A DNA stretch of 64,000 nucleotides, from positions 476,257-540,256 of the forward strand of contig NZ_LMDM01000001.1 in assembly GCF_001425825.1 (NCBI RefSeq), given 5' to 3'. Numbering within the stretch: the first letter of the stretch is position 1; the number at the start of each line of letters is the position of its first letter. Both the position numbers and the translations under genes were made by a program. Of the stretch, positions 61,773 to 64,000 are shown piece after piece. Source of the DNA: Rhizobacter sp. Root1238 (GTDB lineage: Bacteria; Pseudomonadota; Gammaproteobacteria; Burkholderiales; Burkholderiaceae_C). The notes below the pieces were generated by a model. The model was given only the letters and a program-made list of their open reading frames with translations. It had not been told where the DNA came from and did no database searches.

Positions 61773-63695
61773 TCATGTCGCCTGGCCGCCGAGGTAGGCC
61801 TCGATCACCTTCTCGTCCGCCTGCACCTGGGCCGGCAGGCCTTCGGCGATCTTCTGCCCGAAGTCGAGCACCGACACGGTGTCGCAGATGCTCATCACGA
61901 CGTCCATGTGGTGCTCGATCAGGATCACCGTGATGCCGTGCTCGCGGATCTTGCGGATGATCGCGATCAGCTCCTTGATGTCGGGCGCGGTCAGGCCGGC
62001 TGCCGGTTCGTCGAGCAGCAGCAATTGCGGGTCGAGCGCCAGAGCGCGGGCGATCTCGAGCAGCCGCTGCTTGCCGTACGGCAGGTTGCGCGCCTCCTCG
62101 TGCACCAGGCCGGCGAGGCCGACGAACTCCAGCAGCGCGAGCGCGCGCTGCGCGGCGGCGCGTTCCTCGCGGCGGTAGCGCGGCGTGTGCAGCGCGACGT
62201 CGACCAGGTGGCTGCGGAAGCTGTGGTGCAGCCCGACCTGCACGTTCTGCAACGCCGTCATCTCGCCGAACAGCTGCACGTTCTGGAAGGTGCGGGCGAT
62301 GCCCGACAGCGCGATGTCGGCCGAGGTGCGCCCGACCAGCGAGCGGCCGGCGAACGCGAGCGTGCCGCCGGTGGGCGTGTAGATGCCGGTGAGCACGTTC
62401 ATCATCGTGCTCTTGCCCGAGCCGTTGGGCCCGATCAGCCCGTGGATGGTGCCGCGCCGCACGCTCAGGTCCACGTTGTTCAACGCCTTCAGCCCGCCGA
62501 ACTGCATCAGCACGCCGTTGGCGACCAGCAGTTCCGGCGCGCTGTGCTGCGCGGCGGTCGACACGGCGTCTTTCGGTGCGGTGGCCGCATCGACGGCCGG
62601 CACCTCGACGCGGCTGTGCCAGTTGAGCGCATTGCGCACGAAGCCGATGATGCCGTCCTGCAGGAAGTACACGACGAACAGCGTGATGACGCCGAAGATC
62701 GACAGCCGCCAGTCGGTCATCGTGGTCAGCACGAAGGACACGCCGGCGAGCGCGAGGCTGCCGAGCACCGGCACCGCCACCGCGCGCGGCGTGGCCTTGC
62801 CGCGCTTCAGTGCGACGGCGGAACCCGCTGCGACGCCGATCGCGATCAGCACCGCGACCCAGCGGAACAGCTCGATGTCGTCGAGCAGCTTGGGCAACAT
62901 CACGATGATGGCCGCGCCGAGCAGCGCGCCGCTGCGCGTCTTGCGCCCGCCCATGATGATGGCCAGCAGGAACATCACCGTCAGCTCGAAGTTGTAGGTG
63001 TTCGGCGAGATGTACTGCTCGGAATACGCGTAGAGCGAGCCGGCCAGCCCGGCGAGGCCGGCGCTGATCACGAACGCATAGACCTTGTAGCGGTACACCG
63101 ACACGCCCATGCAGTCGGACGCGACCGGGCTGCCGCGCAGCGCCTCGAACGCGCGACCGAGGTGCGAGCGCAGGATGCGGTGCACGACGACGAGCGACGC
63201 GACCAGCATCGCGACCACCACCCAGTAGAAGCCGCGTTCGCCGAGCTGCCAGCCGAACAGCAGCGGCTTGTCGAGCTTGATGCCCATCGGGCCTTCGGTC
63301 AGGAAGCTCATCTCGTTGATGAGGATCTGCACGATGGTGCCGAACGCGAGCGTGACCATCGCGAGGTAGGGGCCGGTGACGCGCAGTGCGGGCAGTGCGA
63401 GCAGCGCGCCGAACGCCGCGGTGACGGCGATCGCGGCCGGCAGCGTGATCCACAGCGGCGCGGCCAGCTTCATCACCAGCACGCCGGCGGTGTAGGCGCC
63501 GATGCCGAACAGGCCGGCATGGCCGAGCGAGACCTGGCCGGTGTAGCCGACGACGATGTCGAGCCCGAACAGCACGATCGCGTAGATCATGATGGTCTCG
63601 ACCAGGTGGATGTAATACGGGTTCTCGATGCCCAAGGGGAAGGCAACGAGGGCGGCCACACCCACGACCGCCGCAGTGAGAGTTGTTCGTTTCAT
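61773..63695 (-). CDS. Fused LivM permease and LivG ATPase
   Basis: The 640-residue protein joins a LivM-type permease (about 1-320, with GYTGQVSLGHAGLFGIGAYTAGV, LPALRVTGPYLAMVTLAFG and AYSEQYISPNTYNFELTVMFLLAIIMGG) to a LivG-type ATPase (about 390-640). The ATPase has Walker A GPNGSGKS near residues 421-428, signature LPYGKQRLLEIARAL, and Walker B LLLDEPAAGL. Elsewhere the two parts are usually separate genes. The linker includes an extra hydrophobic segment near residue 350. A start at 63695 (MKRTTLTAAVVG) is likely, but the frame stays open upstream to the window edge. Confidence 0.92.
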   Translation of the reverse strand: MKRTTLTAAVVGVAALVAFPLGIENPYYIHLVETIMIYAIVLFGLDIVVGYTGQVSLGHAGLFGIGAYTAGVLVMKLAAPLWITLPAAIAVTAAFGALLALPALRVTGPYLAMVTLAFGTIVQILINEMSFLTEGPMGIKLDKPLLFGWQLGERGFYWVVVAMLVASLVVVHRILRSHLGRAFEALRGSPVASDCMGVSVYRYKVYAFVISAGLAGLAGSLYAYSEQYISPNTYNFELTVMFLLAIIMGGRKTRSGALLGAAIIVMLPKLLDDIELFRWVAVLIAIGVAAGSAVALKRGKATPRAVAVPVLGSLALAGVSFVLTTMTDWRLSIFGVITLFVVYFLQDGIIGFVRNALNWHSRVEVPAVDAATAPKDAVSTAAQHSAPELLVANGVLMQFGGLKALNNVDLSVRRGTIHGLIGPNGSGKSTMMNVLTGIYTPTGGTLAFAGRSLVGRTSADIALSGIARTFQNVQLFGEMTALQNVQVGLHHSFRSHLVDVALHTPRYRREERAAAQRALALLEFVGLAGLVHEEARNLPYGKQRLLEIARALALDPQLLLLDEPAAGLTAPDIKELIAIIRKIREHGITVILIEHHMDVVMSICDTVSVLDFGQKIAEGLPAQVQADEKVIEAYLGGQAT

Positions 63696-64000
63696 GCTTT
63701 GCTGCTTCTGCGTGTCGCGGGGGGCGAGGGGATGGGCTGGCGGCTCATGCCGGGGCGGTCGGCCCTGGCGGGCCGACTGCACGAAGAAGCTCGGCTTTGG
63801 GGATGCATCGGCAAACTCCCTCCGCTCACTTCGTTCGCTGTGGTCAGACAGTGCCGATGAGTCAGTCCACGAAGCGCGCTGGCGCGCGCCATCCCCAAAG
63901 CCGATCTTCTTCGTCGCCCCAGAAATCGCCCCCAGCCCATCCGTCATGTCCTGCAGCGTGACCTGGCGCTGTTCGGTGAACGTGGCCTCGCCGGATTTCA
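63696..64000 (-). other. Open upstream extension of the livM frame, possibly a gene 3' end
   Basis: Reading the minus strand from the window edge, the frame of livM is open all the way. It first gives KSGEATFTEQRQVTLQDMTD and GLGAISGATKKIGFG, which looks like the C-terminal part of a real protein, then translates through the palindrome (low-quality, Arg/Ser-rich residues) into the LivM start. No stop lies between. I cannot name the upstream protein. Either its stop was lost when the repeat arrived, or the true end lies in another frame. Confidence 0.45.
63781..63914. repeat. Large imperfect palindrome upstream of livM-livG
   Basis: Two 25-base arms (63781-63805 and 63890-63914, core CGGCTTTGGGGATG and its complement) match at 24 positions. 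Between them lie a nested pair (CATCGGCA 63806-63813 and TGCCGATG 63852-63859) and a GC-rich hairpin around GCGCGCTGGCGCGCGC near 63875-63889. As RNA or DNA it could form a branched, cruciform-like structure. It resembles dispersed repeats I associate with Burkholderiales genomes. Confidence 0.75.

Overview
The window looks like a chromosomal segment of a high-GC (roughly 70 percent G+C by eye) betaproteobacterium of the order Burkholderiales, in the Rubrivivax/Leptothrix/Methylibium/Piscinibacter neighbourhood. The basis is codon use, a complete atpIBEFHAGDC operon with hemE and priA nearby, livFGM-type uptake genes, and two dispersed repeat families of a kind I associate with this order. Genus-level placement is inference. 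No tRNA, rRNA, CRISPR array or complete insertion sequence was seen.

Layout. 1-6.3 kb: end of a DUF805 membrane protein, a DsbA-family oxidoreductase, a YciI-VOC fusion, cytochrome b561, a GNAT enzyme and a three-gene sugar/sugar-acid group (HpcH/HpaI aldolase, aldose 1-epimerase, SMP-30 lactonase). 6.3-13.6 kb: the F1Fo ATP synthase operon, closed by a palindromic repeat lying between two convergent stop codons. 13.6-22.9 kb: the most striking block. An exosortase, one PEP-CTERM substrate carrying VIT and vWA domains, an EpsI-like partner and a GT51 peptidoglycan glycosyltransferase form one operon. A histidine kinase/response regulator pair is transcribed divergently. Direct repeats with 11-bp phasing lie in the shared promoter region and again in front of a secreted SnoaL-like gene. 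I read this as a self-contained surface-anchoring system with its own regulator.

22.9-29.7 kb: cysK-creB-creC, hemE (probably leaderless), an AT-rich gap with a perfect DnaA box, priA and a cluster of REP-like repeats. 29.7-42 kb: mostly housekeeping and stress genes: FAD reductase, MtfA peptidase, DinB, catalase with a coupled 26-residue peptide, AEC transporter, START-like protein, GST, PilZ, PhoD, Rep helicase, lysoplasmalogenase and DUF4337. 42-44.7 kb: a three-gene LytS/LytTR signalling operon whose kinase carries short tandem repeats. 44.8-48.2 kb: a DUF1800/DUF1501 secreted pair.

48.7-57.2 kb: a 2701-residue secreted Ig/SpvB/VCBS/RHS polymorphic toxin, overlapped by its candidate immunity gene. 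57.6-64 kb: MBL hydrolase and YceI, a hybrid histidine kinase, and a branched-chain amino-acid-type ABC transporter with a fused permease-ATPase (LivM-LivG). The transporter is preceded by a large imperfect palindrome through which the reading frame stays open to the window edge.
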